Both the position numbers and the translations under genes were made by a program. Below the pieces are notes generated by a model. That model saw nothing but the letters and a program-made list of their open reading frames with translations. It was not told where the DNA came from and did no database searches. A stretch of 34,138 nucleotides of DNA from Thermoanaerobaculum sp. (GTDB taxonomy: Bacteria; Acidobacteriota; Thermoanaerobaculia; Multivoradales; UBA5704), in assembly GCA_021154885.1 (NCBI GenBank), contig JAJKHS010000110.1:1-34138 (forward strand), given 5' to 3'. This document shows, piece by piece, positions 14,901 to 21,857 of the stretch (positions are counted from its first letter, which is position 1; every line of letters begins with the position of its first letter).

Positions 14901-15503
14901 GCGCTCCACTTCGGAAATGACGTCGTCGAGGCGCAGCAGGTTCGAGGTCGCCTCCTGGAGCTTGACCTCGGCGATCCCCTTGCGCGCCTTGTAGCGGGTG
15001 ATGCCGGCGGCCTCCTCGATCAGCCGGCGCCGCTCCTGCGGTTTGCCGGAGAGGATCATGCCGATCTTCCCCTGCTCGATGACGGAGTAGGCCCGGATGC
15101 CGAGGCCGGTGTCCATCAGCAGGTCCTTGACGTCCTTGAGGCGGGTGAGCCGGCCGTTGAGCCGGTACTGGCTCTCGCCGCCGCGGAACACCCGGCGGCC
15201 GACGGTGATGCGGCCATCATCCGCGCCCGGCAGGTCGAGGTCGGTGCGCAGGGTGAGGAGGCACTCGGCCATGCCCAGCGGCTTGCGGGAGTCCGAGCCG
15301 TTGAAGATGACGTCCTCCATGGTGCCGCCGCGCAGCGACTTGGCGCTCTGCTCGCCCAGCACCCAGGTGATGGCTTCCGAGAGATTGCTCTTGCCGCAGC
15401 CGTTGGGCCCGACGATGGCGGTGACGCCGCCGGCGAAGTGGACTTCCACGGGATCGACGAAGGATTTGAAACCGGAGATCTCGAGGCGTTCGACCTTTAG
15501 CAT
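11979..15503 (-). CDS. smc: Chromosome segregation ATPase SMC
   Basis: An 1174-residue, full-length SMC protein that forms the ring-shaped condensin that compacts and separates chromosomes. Walker A is GPNGCGKSN (about residues 32-40). A long coiled coil runs to about 500. The hinge lies at about 510-660 (SPVYLASQAKAVEGWERALD, then VYLGSLADAVVL). A second coiled coil follows. The ABC signature MSGGEKAL is at about 1074 and Walker B PLCILDEVDAPLDD at about 1097-1110. The start ATG has AGGGAG just upstream. No scpA or scpB lies beside it. It is flanked on both sides by large palindromes, so it is probably its own transcription unit. Confidence 0.96.
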   Translation of the reverse strand: MLKVERLEISGFKSFVDPVEVHFAGGVTAIVGPNGCGKSNLSEAITWVLGEQSAKSLRGGTMEDVIFNGSDSRKPLGMAECLLTLRTDLDLPGADDGRITVGRRVFRGGESQYRLNGRLTRLKDVKDLLMDTGLGIRAYSVIEQGKIGMILSGKPQERRRLIEEAAGITRYKARKGIAEVKLQEATSNLLRLDDVISEVERALRSLKRQASAARRYQEKEKEYRELLELVLLGRWAALAARLAHLRSSLEDATSREAALTADLHRDEASLAAGRERLDDLARRMAARHSQVSELATVIEGRQEFLKANRQTVQEIGERAAQDRALAERREAEVAAHAEALDGLEEKRRELAAERGQAAAAVDEDERQIAAAERDLKQVAARVEGFRAQTAAAAAGIDAARNRLQQAQIEQERGNFRRHRIDQEIAEHAVEVKQAAEVLEMSRSKVAGTEAALDAKSDEQEKVAATLEQTMRREAEASEKKRALEDQLTGARQRQRILAELSRAHAQRRAALAKALAATGLDSPVYLASQAKAVEGWERALDVYLGSLADAVVLDPGESARDLARTLAGRSAAVLVERQSTTPETWPVVDDPAVVLSLGEALGLSEDLATALPPAFLVRGDADAERLARLHPGLAFLSRDGVWVEAGTFHIEGEVATPGVLERESELAALGRQVPDLENQLRDASALLDRLVAERAALARESNRLQGEVAQLRQELAVGKARMEDAAARHRRLATEGETLTTEQQEIAREIERVAEKRRLVAEELAAAEARSLGLQEDVDRAQGELEAAKAHREGLRTASAGRRGRLELLDERLESHDREMSRLRAEVESARAQIAAWRQEAEKLIGRRGDLESALARAQDELQAALEHKAAAEEGVLEEQERLDLHRQEIRLLEENIAGHRERRDAVRGEIEELRVQQASLKQDAEHLALTFRDDFQAPLPEVPGEPRADLAELEGELARTKAALERLGPVNILAVQEHDEQEQRYEFLTTQRADVAASVESLKRTIREINEASGERFNATFQEVNKNFGEIFARLFRGGEAEMRLLDEEDVLESGIEILARPPGKRLQNLMLMSGGEKALTAIALLFALFRTKPSPLCILDEVDAPLDDVNTTRFVDLLSEMAGGTQFIVITHNKLTMEVASRLYGVTMEEKGVSKLVSVELEEVQPEQRRTA

Positions 15504-15640
15504 GGGCTCCCTTCGATGTGACCGGGGCAGCTTAGCAGAGGGGGTGGCGAGACCACAAGTAGATGGGGGTGGGGGAGGGAAGGGATACTAGATGTGGGAC
15601 GCCGGCGCCGACCTGGCGCTGACCTTTCCCCCTCCCAGGA

Positions 15641-15797
15641 CCCTCATTACCCCGGCCCTCTTCTCCCGCCCCCTCCCACCCCCCTCACCGGGAGAAGAGG
15701 GAGAAAGACCGATCCGTACCTGGGTCTTCGCTTCTTCTTTCCCCCTCTCCCGGTGAGGGGGGTGGGAGGGGGCGGGAGAGGGGGTAGGGAGTGAGGG
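15641..15797. repeat. Palindromic intergenic element, copy 2
   Basis: A large inverted repeat with a 12-base loop (15711-15722). A 33-base block at 15663-15695 is perfectly complementary to 15746-15778. The outer arms continue as CCCTCA..ACCCC...CCTCT and the inner ends pair as GACC/GGTC. The design and several blocks are the same as at 9678-9812. It occupies most of the gap between the start of smc and the end of the P450 fusion gene. The rest of that gap has no protein-like frame. Confidence 0.85.
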
Positions 15798-15798
15798 C

Positions 15799-15815
15799 CC
15801 GCCCCGAAGGGGCGG
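15799..15815 (-). terminator. Hairpin after P450-AMP ligase gene
   Basis: CCGCCCC / GGGGCGG, a seven-base stem with a three-base loop, directly after the stop codon of the P450 fusion on the minus strand. There is no T run, but the larger palindrome follows at once. Confidence 0.4.
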
Positions 15816-15817
15816 AG

Positions 15818-18800
15818 CTACTTTGCGCACAACCGCTCGATCTCCTCCTTGTACTTCGCCATCACCACTGTCCGCCGCAGCGTTCCGGCCGGGGTGAGCT
15901 CGCCGGCGGCGGCGGTCAGCTCGCCGGGGAACAGGTCCCAGACCTGGATCTTGTCGTGGGGGCTGAGCGTATCGTTGAAGCTCTGGAAGTCGTTCTCGAA
16001 GGGCCTGCGCACCCGCTCGTCGCGCAGCAGCTCTGCGATTGAGGAGTAGTCGATGCCACGGCGCCTGGCCAGCCGGCGCACGGCCGTGAGGTCGGGGAAG
16101 ACGAGGGCGGCGTTGCCCGGGCGGCCCGCTCCCACCACCAGCGCGTGGGCGACGAAGTGGCTGGAGCGCAGGAGGGTCTCGAGAGCGGCTGGCGAGACCG
16201 GCTGGCCCGCCAGGTTGGCGTACAGGTCGCCCGTGCGGCCCTGCACTTTGAGCATCCCCGAGTCGTCGAACGCGCCGGCGTCACCGGTGTGCAGCCAGCC
16301 CTCGCCGTCGACGGCCGGCGGCGGGGTGCCCCGCCGGGCCACGGTCTCGCCTCGCACCAGGATCTCGCCGTCGGGGGCGATGCGGATCTCGACGCCGGGC
16401 AGCGGCGCGCCGGAGGTGCCCGGGCGGACGGCCTGCGGGGTGTTGACGGTTGCGACACCGCAGACCTCGGCCAAGCCGTAGCTCTCATAGACGGGCAGGC
16501 CGGCGGCCCACAGGAAGGTGATCCAGCCGAAGGGGATGCGGTCGCCGCCCGAAAGGGCGAAGCGGAGCCGTCCGCCCAGTTGCTGGCGCACGGTGGAGAA
16601 GATGAAGCGGTCGGCCAGGGCGAGCTTCCAGCCCAGCCGTCCCGGCGGGCGCCGGAGCTGGAGGCGGAACGGCAGCGAGGCGCGGCCGGCCCGGACGGCC
16701 ATCTGAAAGAGTTGGCGCCGGCGGGGAGAGTTCGCCTGCACGAGGTTGAAGAGCCAGTTGAGCAGCCACTTCCAGAGCTCCGGCGTCGAGTTGAAGAGGT
16801 GCGGCCGCACCCGCCGGAGGTCCTCGTAGACCGTGTCGGGCGAGCCGGCGAAGGCGATGGTGGCGCCCCGGTGGAGGCAGACGTAGAGGAGGGAGCGCTC
16901 GGCCGGCCGGGAGAGGGGGAGATAGGAGAAGGCGGTCTCGCCCGGGCGCACCGGCAGGGCCTCGGCGAGGCCGTGGACGGCGGCCGCGAGGTTGCCATGG
17001 GTGAGCTCCACGGCCTTGGGCTCGCCGGCTGTGCCCGGGGTGTAGAGCAGGGTGGCCGGGTCCTCGGGGCGGCGCTGGCGCACCAGCGCGGCGAGGTCCG
17101 GGGAACTGACCGCGCCGCCGGATTCGAGGATGGAGCGCAGGGTGGTCACCCCTTCGCCGGCCGCGTCGCGGCCGTCGAGCTGGAGCCACAGGCGGACGTC
17201 CGGCAGGTCGCCGCGGCGGGGGAGCAGGTCCGCCATGCGGCCGGCGCTCGCCAGGAGGCAGCGGGCGCCGCTGTCGCGTACGAAGCGGATGGCATCATCG
17301 ATGGCGAGGTCGTCCTGGAGGGGGACGGTCACCGCGCCCGCGGCCAGGGCCGCGAGGTCGGCGATCAGCCAATCGGGGCCGTTGCGGGTCAGCAGGGCGG
17401 CCCGCTCGCCGGGGGCGACGCCCAGCGCCGCCAGAGCGGCGGCGAGCCGTCGCGTCCGGCTGAACAGCTCGGCGCGGGAGGCGGCCACGTACTCGCCGTC
17501 CACCTTGAGCAGGCAGGCCGGAGCGGCGGCGGGCCGCTCGTCGAGGAGCAGCTCGGGGAGGGTGGCGAAGGCGCGCGGCGGCGCGGCCGGGCGGGCCGCG
17601 GCGGTGGCTGCGGCAGCTGCGGCGGCGTCCTCCAGGGTCATCGGCAGCCCGTCCTGCGGCTCCAGGGTGATCCCCCGGACGGGCACCACGGCGTGGCCGG
17701 CCACCGCCCGCAGCCGGTAGCGCCGGGCGACGGTGGCGAGGATCAGGGGGAGCTCCATGAGGGCCAGGTCGCGGGCGATGCAGACGCGGGGGCCGCTGCC
17801 GAAGGGGTAGTAGGCGAAACGCGGCCGCTCGCCGCCGCTGCCGGGGGCGAAGCGCTCGGGATCGAAGCGCTCCGGCTGCGGCCAGAGCTCCGGGCGCCGC
17901 TGGGTGACCCAGGGCGAGAGCGTCACCACCGAGCCGGCGGGGATGCGCCAGCCGCCGATCTCGTCGTCCGCCAGCGCGATGCGGCTGATGCCCCAGCTCG
18001 GCGGGTAGAGGCGCAGGGTCTCCTCGATCACCATGCGGGTGTAGACGAGGCTCTGCACGTCCTTGAACTCGGCCGGGCGGTCGCCCACCACGGCGGCGAT
18101 CTCGGCGCGCATCCGCGCGTCGGCTTCGGGGTGGCGGGAGAGCATGTACCAGGTCCAGGTGGCGGCCATGGCCGTGGTCATGTGGCCCATGACGAGCAGC
18201 ATCATGATCTCGTCCAGGAGCTGCTCCGGATTCATCACCTCGCCGGTCTGCTCGTCTTTGGCGGCGAGCATCGCCGACAGCAGGTCGCCGGCCGGCTCGC
18301 CGCTCTGCCGGCGCTCGTCGACGCTGCGCTGCACGGCCCGGCGCAGGTCGCGCAGCGCCTTGAGCAGCCGCAGGTTGCGCGGCGTGGGGACGGCGACGGG
18401 GAGGGTGCGCGGGTCGCGGGCGCGGGCATTGAAGTAGTCGAAGGCCGTGGTCACCGCCCGCCGCAGGCCGTCGCGATCGGCACCCGCGCCGAGCAGGCTC
18501 TCGATCAGCAGCTCGAGGGTGAGGTCGGTCATCTCCCGGGCCACGTCCAGCGGCTCGCCCCGCCGGGCCGGCTCCTGCCAGCGCGCAAGCAGGCGTTCGG
18601 TGCCCGCGACCATGCGGGGGGCGAAGACGGCGAGGCGCTGTTGATTGAACAGCGGCTGCATCACCCGCCGGCGGCGGCGCCAGGCCTCGCCGGACGAGAG
18701 CGCCAGGCTCTTGCCGCCCATGAGGATCTTCTTGCGGACGATCGGCGGATAGCTCGCCTGGTGGTCCAGCAGCACGTGCTTGACGTGATCGGGGTGGCTG

Positions 18801-18991
18801 ATCAGGAACGCCCGGCTGTCCGCGGTCTCGTTGACGCAGAAGATCTCGCCGTGGCGGTGGATGGCGCCGAGGTAGGCGGCGATGAGGTCGGTGCCCGGCG
18901 GCACCGCCAAGCCGCCGCGGGGGCCGGGCACGGTCCCCGTGGACGGGGCCGGGGCTGGAGCGGCTGGATCGGTCAGGGTCTGCGGGCTCAA
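15818..18991 (-). CDS. Cytochrome P450 fused to acyl-adenylating (AMP-ligase-like) domain
   Basis: A 1057-residue fusion. The TTG start has AAGGAG six bases upstream. Residues about 25-455 are a cytochrome P450, with EETLR (ExxR), PERF, and the heme loop PFGSGPRVCIARD with ligand Cys404. The I-helix reads MGHMTTA: Met271 stands where the oxygen-activating Asp/Glu of (A/G)Gx(D/E)TT is expected. After an Ala/Pro linker, residues about 480-1057 resemble long-chain acyl-CoA/AMP ligases (YTPGTAGEPKAVELTHGN, ESYGLAEVCG, GWLHTGD). Here the P-loop Ser is Pro, and the C-terminal catalytic Lys is replaced (LTPAGTLRR, Thr near 1037). Adenylation activity is therefore doubtful. It is cotranscribed with the permease 30 bp upstream and divergent from the NRPS. 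It probably modifies or carries the lipid part, which is inference. Confidence 0.85.
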   Translation of the reverse strand: MSPQTLTDPAAPAPAPSTGTVPGPRGGLAVPPGTDLIAAYLGAIHRHGEIFCVNETADSRAFLISHPDHVKHVLLDHQASYPPIVRKKILMGGKSLALSSGEAWRRRRRVMQPLFNQQRLAVFAPRMVAGTERLLARWQEPARRGEPLDVAREMTDLTLELLIESLLGAGADRDGLRRAVTTAFDYFNARARDPRTLPVAVPTPRNLRLLKALRDLRRAVQRSVDERRQSGEPAGDLLSAMLAAKDEQTGEVMNPEQLLDEIMMLLVMGHMTTAMAATWTWYMLSRHPEADARMRAEIAAVVGDRPAEFKDVQSLVYTRMVIEETLRLYPPSWGISRIALADDEIGGWRIPAGSVVTLSPWVTQRRPELWPQPERFDPERFAPGSGGERPRFAYYPFGSGPRVCIARDLALMELPLILATVARRYRLRAVAGHAVVPVRGITLEPQDGLPMTLEDAAAAAAATAAARPAAPPRAFATLPELLLDERPAAAPACLLKVDGEYVAASRAELFSRTRRLAAALAALGVAPGERAALLTRNGPDWLIADLAALAAGAVTVPLQDDLAIDDAIRFVRDSGARCLLASAGRMADLLPRRGDLPDVRLWLQLDGRDAAGEGVTTLRSILESGGAVSSPDLAALVRQRRPEDPATLLYTPGTAGEPKAVELTHGNLAAAVHGLAEALPVRPGETAFSYLPLSRPAERSLLYVCLHRGATIAFAGSPDTVYEDLRRVRPHLFNSTPELWKWLLNWLFNLVQANSPRRRQLFQMAVRAGRASLPFRLQLRRPPGRLGWKLALADRFIFSTVRQQLGGRLRFALSGGDRIPFGWITFLWAAGLPVYESYGLAEVCGVATVNTPQAVRPGTSGAPLPGVEIRIAPDGEILVRGETVARRGTPPPAVDGEGWLHTGDAGAFDDSGMLKVQGRTGDLYANLAGQPVSPAALETLLRSSHFVAHALVVGAGRPGNAALVFPDLTAVRRLARRRGIDYSSIAELLRDERVRRPFENDFQSFNDTLSPHDKIQVWDLFPGELTAAAGELTPAGTLRRTVVMAKYKEEIERLCAK

Positions 18992-19021
18992 GGCGTTCTC
19001 CTTGCGGTCTTCCGACGGGGC

Positions 19022-21484
19022 TCAGCCCTCGCGCAGGGCCGTCACCGGATCGAGCACGGCGGCGCGACGAGCGGGAAAGTAGACGGCGGCCAGGGCGACG
19101 AGGGCCAGCAGCAGAGCGGCGCCCGCGAAGGAGAGAGGGTCGGCCGCGCCGATGCCGAACAGCAGGCTGGCGATGAGGCGGGCGAGCACCAGGGCGCCGG
19201 CGATGCCGGCGACGATGCCGATCACCACCGGCCGCATCCCCTGCCGCAGGACGAGGCCGACGACGTCCCGGCGCGCCGCGCCGATGGCCATGCGGATGGC
19301 GATCTCGCGCCGCCGCTGGCCCACCGAGTAGGCCACGACGCCGTAGACGCCGAGGGCCGCGAGGGCCAGGGCGAGCAGGCCGAAGAGGGTGAGGAGCCCC
19401 GCTCCCATGCGCGGCCCCCACAGCGAGTTGCTGCGGACCTGGCCGATGGTGCGGGGCTCGAGCAGCGGCAGGGCGGGGTCCATCGCCTGCACCTCCCGCC
19501 GCACCCGCTCCAGCAGCGGCTCCGGGTCCGCCGCGGTGCGGACGTGCACCATCATCACCGGCGAGTAGCTCTGAAGCACCGGCCGGTAGGCGTTGGGCTC
19601 GGGGGGCTCGTTCAGGCCGTTGGTGCGGGCGTCCGCCACCACGCCCACCACCTGGAGCCAGCCCTCGGCGGGGTTGAGGCGGAGGCGTTTACCGAGGGCC
19701 GGCTGGCCCGGCCAGAGGCGGCGGGCGAGGCTGCCGTTGATCACCACCACGGGCAGCGTCCCCTCGCGGTCGTTGGCGGTGAAGTCGTGCCCGGAGCGCA
19801 GCGGCATGCCGACGGTGGAGAAATACCCGGTCCCCACGGTGGTGACCGCGGTGGTGATCTGCTCGTTGCCCGTTCGCGCCTCCTCCCCCTCGGCCTGAAC
19901 GGGCGTCAGCGCGCCGCCCGGGACCAGCAGAAAGCGGTTGGCGACGGCGGCCTGGCGCACGCCCGGCAGTGCCGAGACCCGCTCCACGACCTGGCGGTAG
20001 AGCTCCTGCGCCCGCGCCGGCGCATAGCCGCGGGCTCCGAGGTCGACGGGGATGACGAACAGCTTCCGGGTCTCGAAGCCCGGATCGACCTTCTCGACGG
20101 CGAGCAGGCTGCGGACGAACAGCCCGGCGCCGGCCAGCACGACGATGGACAGCCCCACCTGGACGGCGATGAGCACCTCCCGCAGCCGGCCGCCGGAGCC
20201 GTCGCCGCGGCCGGCGCCGGACCGCGACTGGCGGGTGAGGATCGAGGAGAGGTTGAGCCGGAACGACTGCAGGGCGGGGGCCAGACTGAAGATCACGCCG
20301 GTGGCGAGGGCGACGACGAAGGTGAAGACCAGAACCCGGACGTCCAGGCCGAGGTCCAGCGAGTCGGGAAAGAAGGGCGGGCGCAGCGCCCAGAGGAGCC
20401 GGCGCCCCACCACCGCCACCACCAGTCCGGCCGCGCCGCCCAGCAGGCCGAGCAGGGCGCCCTCGGTGAGGAGCTGGCGCAGCAGCCGGCCACGGCCGGC
20501 CCCGAGCGACAGGCGGACGGCGATCTCGCCACTGCGCGCCAGGGCCCGCGCCAGCAGCAGGTTCGCCACGTTGGCGCCGGCGATCAGCAGCAGCAGGCCG
20601 ACCACGGCCGCGAGCAGCCCTCCCGAGAGGACGAACTGGCCGCGCGCCCCCGGGGGGAGGGTCGCCCGGCCGAGGGGGATGGCCTCGAGGCCGAGGTTCT
20701 GGTTGGCGTTCGGGTACTCGCGCTCCAGCCGGCTCGCGAACGTCTTCAGGAACGAACGGGCGGTCTCGATCGGCGCTCCGGGCTTGAGGCGGGCGATGGC
20801 GGAGAAGGTCATGCTGCCCCGCCTCTCGATCCACCGCTTCTGCGGCCCGCTCGTCAGGTCGCGATACATGGCGAGGGGGACCCAGATCTGGGGCGGTGTG
20901 TCGAGGACGCTCAGGCCCTTGAACTCCGGCGGCGCGACCCCCACGACGGTGAAGCCCTGCTGGTTGACGTGGAGGACCCGGTCGACGATCTTCGGATCGG
21001 AGCCGAAACGGCTCTGCCACAGGCCGTAGGAGAGGACGGCGACGGGGTGGGCGCCCGGCGTCCCGTCCTCCTCGGGGAGGAAGAAGCGGCCGCGCGCGGG
21101 CTTGACGCCCAGCACGTCGAAGTAGCTGCCGGAGACGATCTCGCCCTGCAGCCACGCCGGCTCGCCTTCGCCCGTCAGGCTGAGCGAGAGGTTCTGGTAG
21201 GCGGCGAGGCCGGAGAAGACCGTGCTCTCCCGCCGCAGGTCCTCGAAGTTGGGATAGGAGGTGGGCAGCAGGTCCTGCCTGTCGAGGTCGACGCCATAGA
21301 TCGCTACCAGCCGCTCGGGATCGGCGACCGGCAGGCCCTTGAAGAAGAAGGCGTTGAGGAAGATGAAGATCAGGGTGTTGGCGCCGATCCCCAGCGCCAG
21401 CGAGGCGATGGCGGCGGCGGTGAACGCCGGACTGCGGCGGAGGGCGCGAAGAGAAAGGCCAAGATCTTTCCAGAGAGATTCCAT
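19022..21484 (-). CDS. MacB/FtsX-type ABC transporter permease (ADOP family)
   Basis: An 820-residue permease of the acidobacterial duplicated-orphan-permease type. It starts with the FtsX-like segment RALRRSPAFTAAAIASLALG IGANTLIF. A periplasmic MacB-like core follows (about 50-270), then an FtsX domain with several membrane helices (about 280-430). A second periplasmic core and a second FtsX domain (about 695-815) come next, with RRREIAIRMAIGAARRDVVG and the closing VLDPVTALREG. No ATPase is fused or adjacent, so it would need a partner from elsewhere. Family members handle macrolide or peptide export or lipoprotein-like cargo. Beside an NRPS, export of the product or self-protection is likely, but not shown. 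First gene of an operon with the P450 fusion. Confidence 0.85.
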   Translation of the reverse strand: MESLWKDLGLSLRALRRSPAFTAAAIASLALGIGANTLIFIFLNAFFFKGLPVADPERLVAIYGVDLDRQDLLPTSYPNFEDLRRESTVFSGLAAYQNLSLSLTGEGEPAWLQGEIVSGSYFDVLGVKPARGRFFLPEEDGTPGAHPVAVLSYGLWQSRFGSDPKIVDRVLHVNQQGFTVVGVAPPEFKGLSVLDTPPQIWVPLAMYRDLTSGPQKRWIERRGSMTFSAIARLKPGAPIETARSFLKTFASRLEREYPNANQNLGLEAIPLGRATLPPGARGQFVLSGGLLAAVVGLLLLIAGANVANLLLARALARSGEIAVRLSLGAGRGRLLRQLLTEGALLGLLGGAAGLVVAVVGRRLLWALRPPFFPDSLDLGLDVRVLVFTFVVALATGVIFSLAPALQSFRLNLSSILTRQSRSGAGRGDGSGGRLREVLIAVQVGLSIVVLAGAGLFVRSLLAVEKVDPGFETRKLFVIPVDLGARGYAPARAQELYRQVVERVSALPGVRQAAVANRFLLVPGGALTPVQAEGEEARTGNEQITTAVTTVGTGYFSTVGMPLRSGHDFTANDREGTLPVVVINGSLARRLWPGQPALGKRLRLNPAEGWLQVVGVVADARTNGLNEPPEPNAYRPVLQSYSPVMMVHVRTAADPEPLLERVRREVQAMDPALPLLEPRTIGQVRSNSLWGPRMGAGLLTLFGLLALALAALGVYGVVAYSVGQRRREIAIRMAIGAARRDVVGLVLRQGMRPVVIGIVAGIAGALVLARLIASLLFGIGAADPLSFAGAALLLALVALAAVYFPARRAAVLDPVTALREG

Positions 21485-21529
21485 ATGCGCTTAAACCTCG
21501 AATCCATGCGATTTCGGCAGCCGGGTTTT

Positions 21530-21535
21530 ACTATA
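21530..21535 (-). promoter_or_regulatory. Candidate -10 box of permease operon
   Basis: TATAGT on the minus strand (5 of 6 to consensus), 45 bases before the permease ATG. No good -35 was found at 16-18 bases. The region overlaps that of the NRPS promoter, about 50 bp away, so shared control is possible. Confidence 0.35.
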
Positions 21536-21580
21536 GCCGAAACTCTCTCTCCTTGCTCCCGGCCGCGGGTTGCGCAGCGG

Positions 21581-21609
21581 TTGACTTAGCCGGTCCTTCG
21601 CAGTAAATT
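21581..21609 (+). promoter_or_regulatory. Sigma70-type promoter of NRPS gene
   Basis: TTGACT (21581-21586), exact 17-base spacer, TAAATT (21604-21609). A start near 21616 leaves a leader of about 240 bases before the NRPS ATG, which contains a 23-codon ORF at its end. The rest of the leader has no clear protein-like frame. No known riboswitch was recognised. Confidence 0.55.
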
Positions 21610-21785
21610 GTGTGCCCTGGTTCCGCATCAAAGCTCAGCCCACGCGGAGTAATGAGGCCCAGGTTTTCTCAATTCGCTGAGTTGCCGGTCGAGCCGGCCC
21701 ACTTCATATCCGAGGGAAGATAGAGGAGAGATCGGGCCGCCTGAAAGCCGCGGCGCGCTGGGCCTCCGTATCTGGAGGAAGGGAC

Positions 21786-21857
21786 ATGTCGATCGACGGT
21801 CGAGAAGGATCGCTGGACGAGCCTGGGCAGCCCGCCACCGGGAAGGGGGAGGCATGA
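21786..21857 (+). CDS. 23-codon ORF overlapping NRPS start (ATGA)
   Basis: ATG with GGAGGAAGGG in front (GGAGG seven bases away) opens a 23-residue polar peptide (MSIDGREG ... TGKGEA). Its TGA overlaps the NRPS start codon as ATGA. The frame has no other start between its upstream stop (21678) and this ATG. The excellent ribosome site and the overlap suggest translational coupling to the NRPS. It is too short to be an MbtH-like protein. Without homologues it may also be chance. Confidence 0.4.
   Translation: MSIDGREGSLDEPGQPATGKGEA

Noticed and set aside
16145-21589. An 1814-codon plus-strand frame across the P450 fusion and permease
   Set aside because: It spans two genes with clear motifs on the other strand and has shadow-like composition.
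21616-21785. Riboswitch or structured RNA in the NRPS leader
   Set aside because: No recognisable aptamer or strong hairpin was found by eye.
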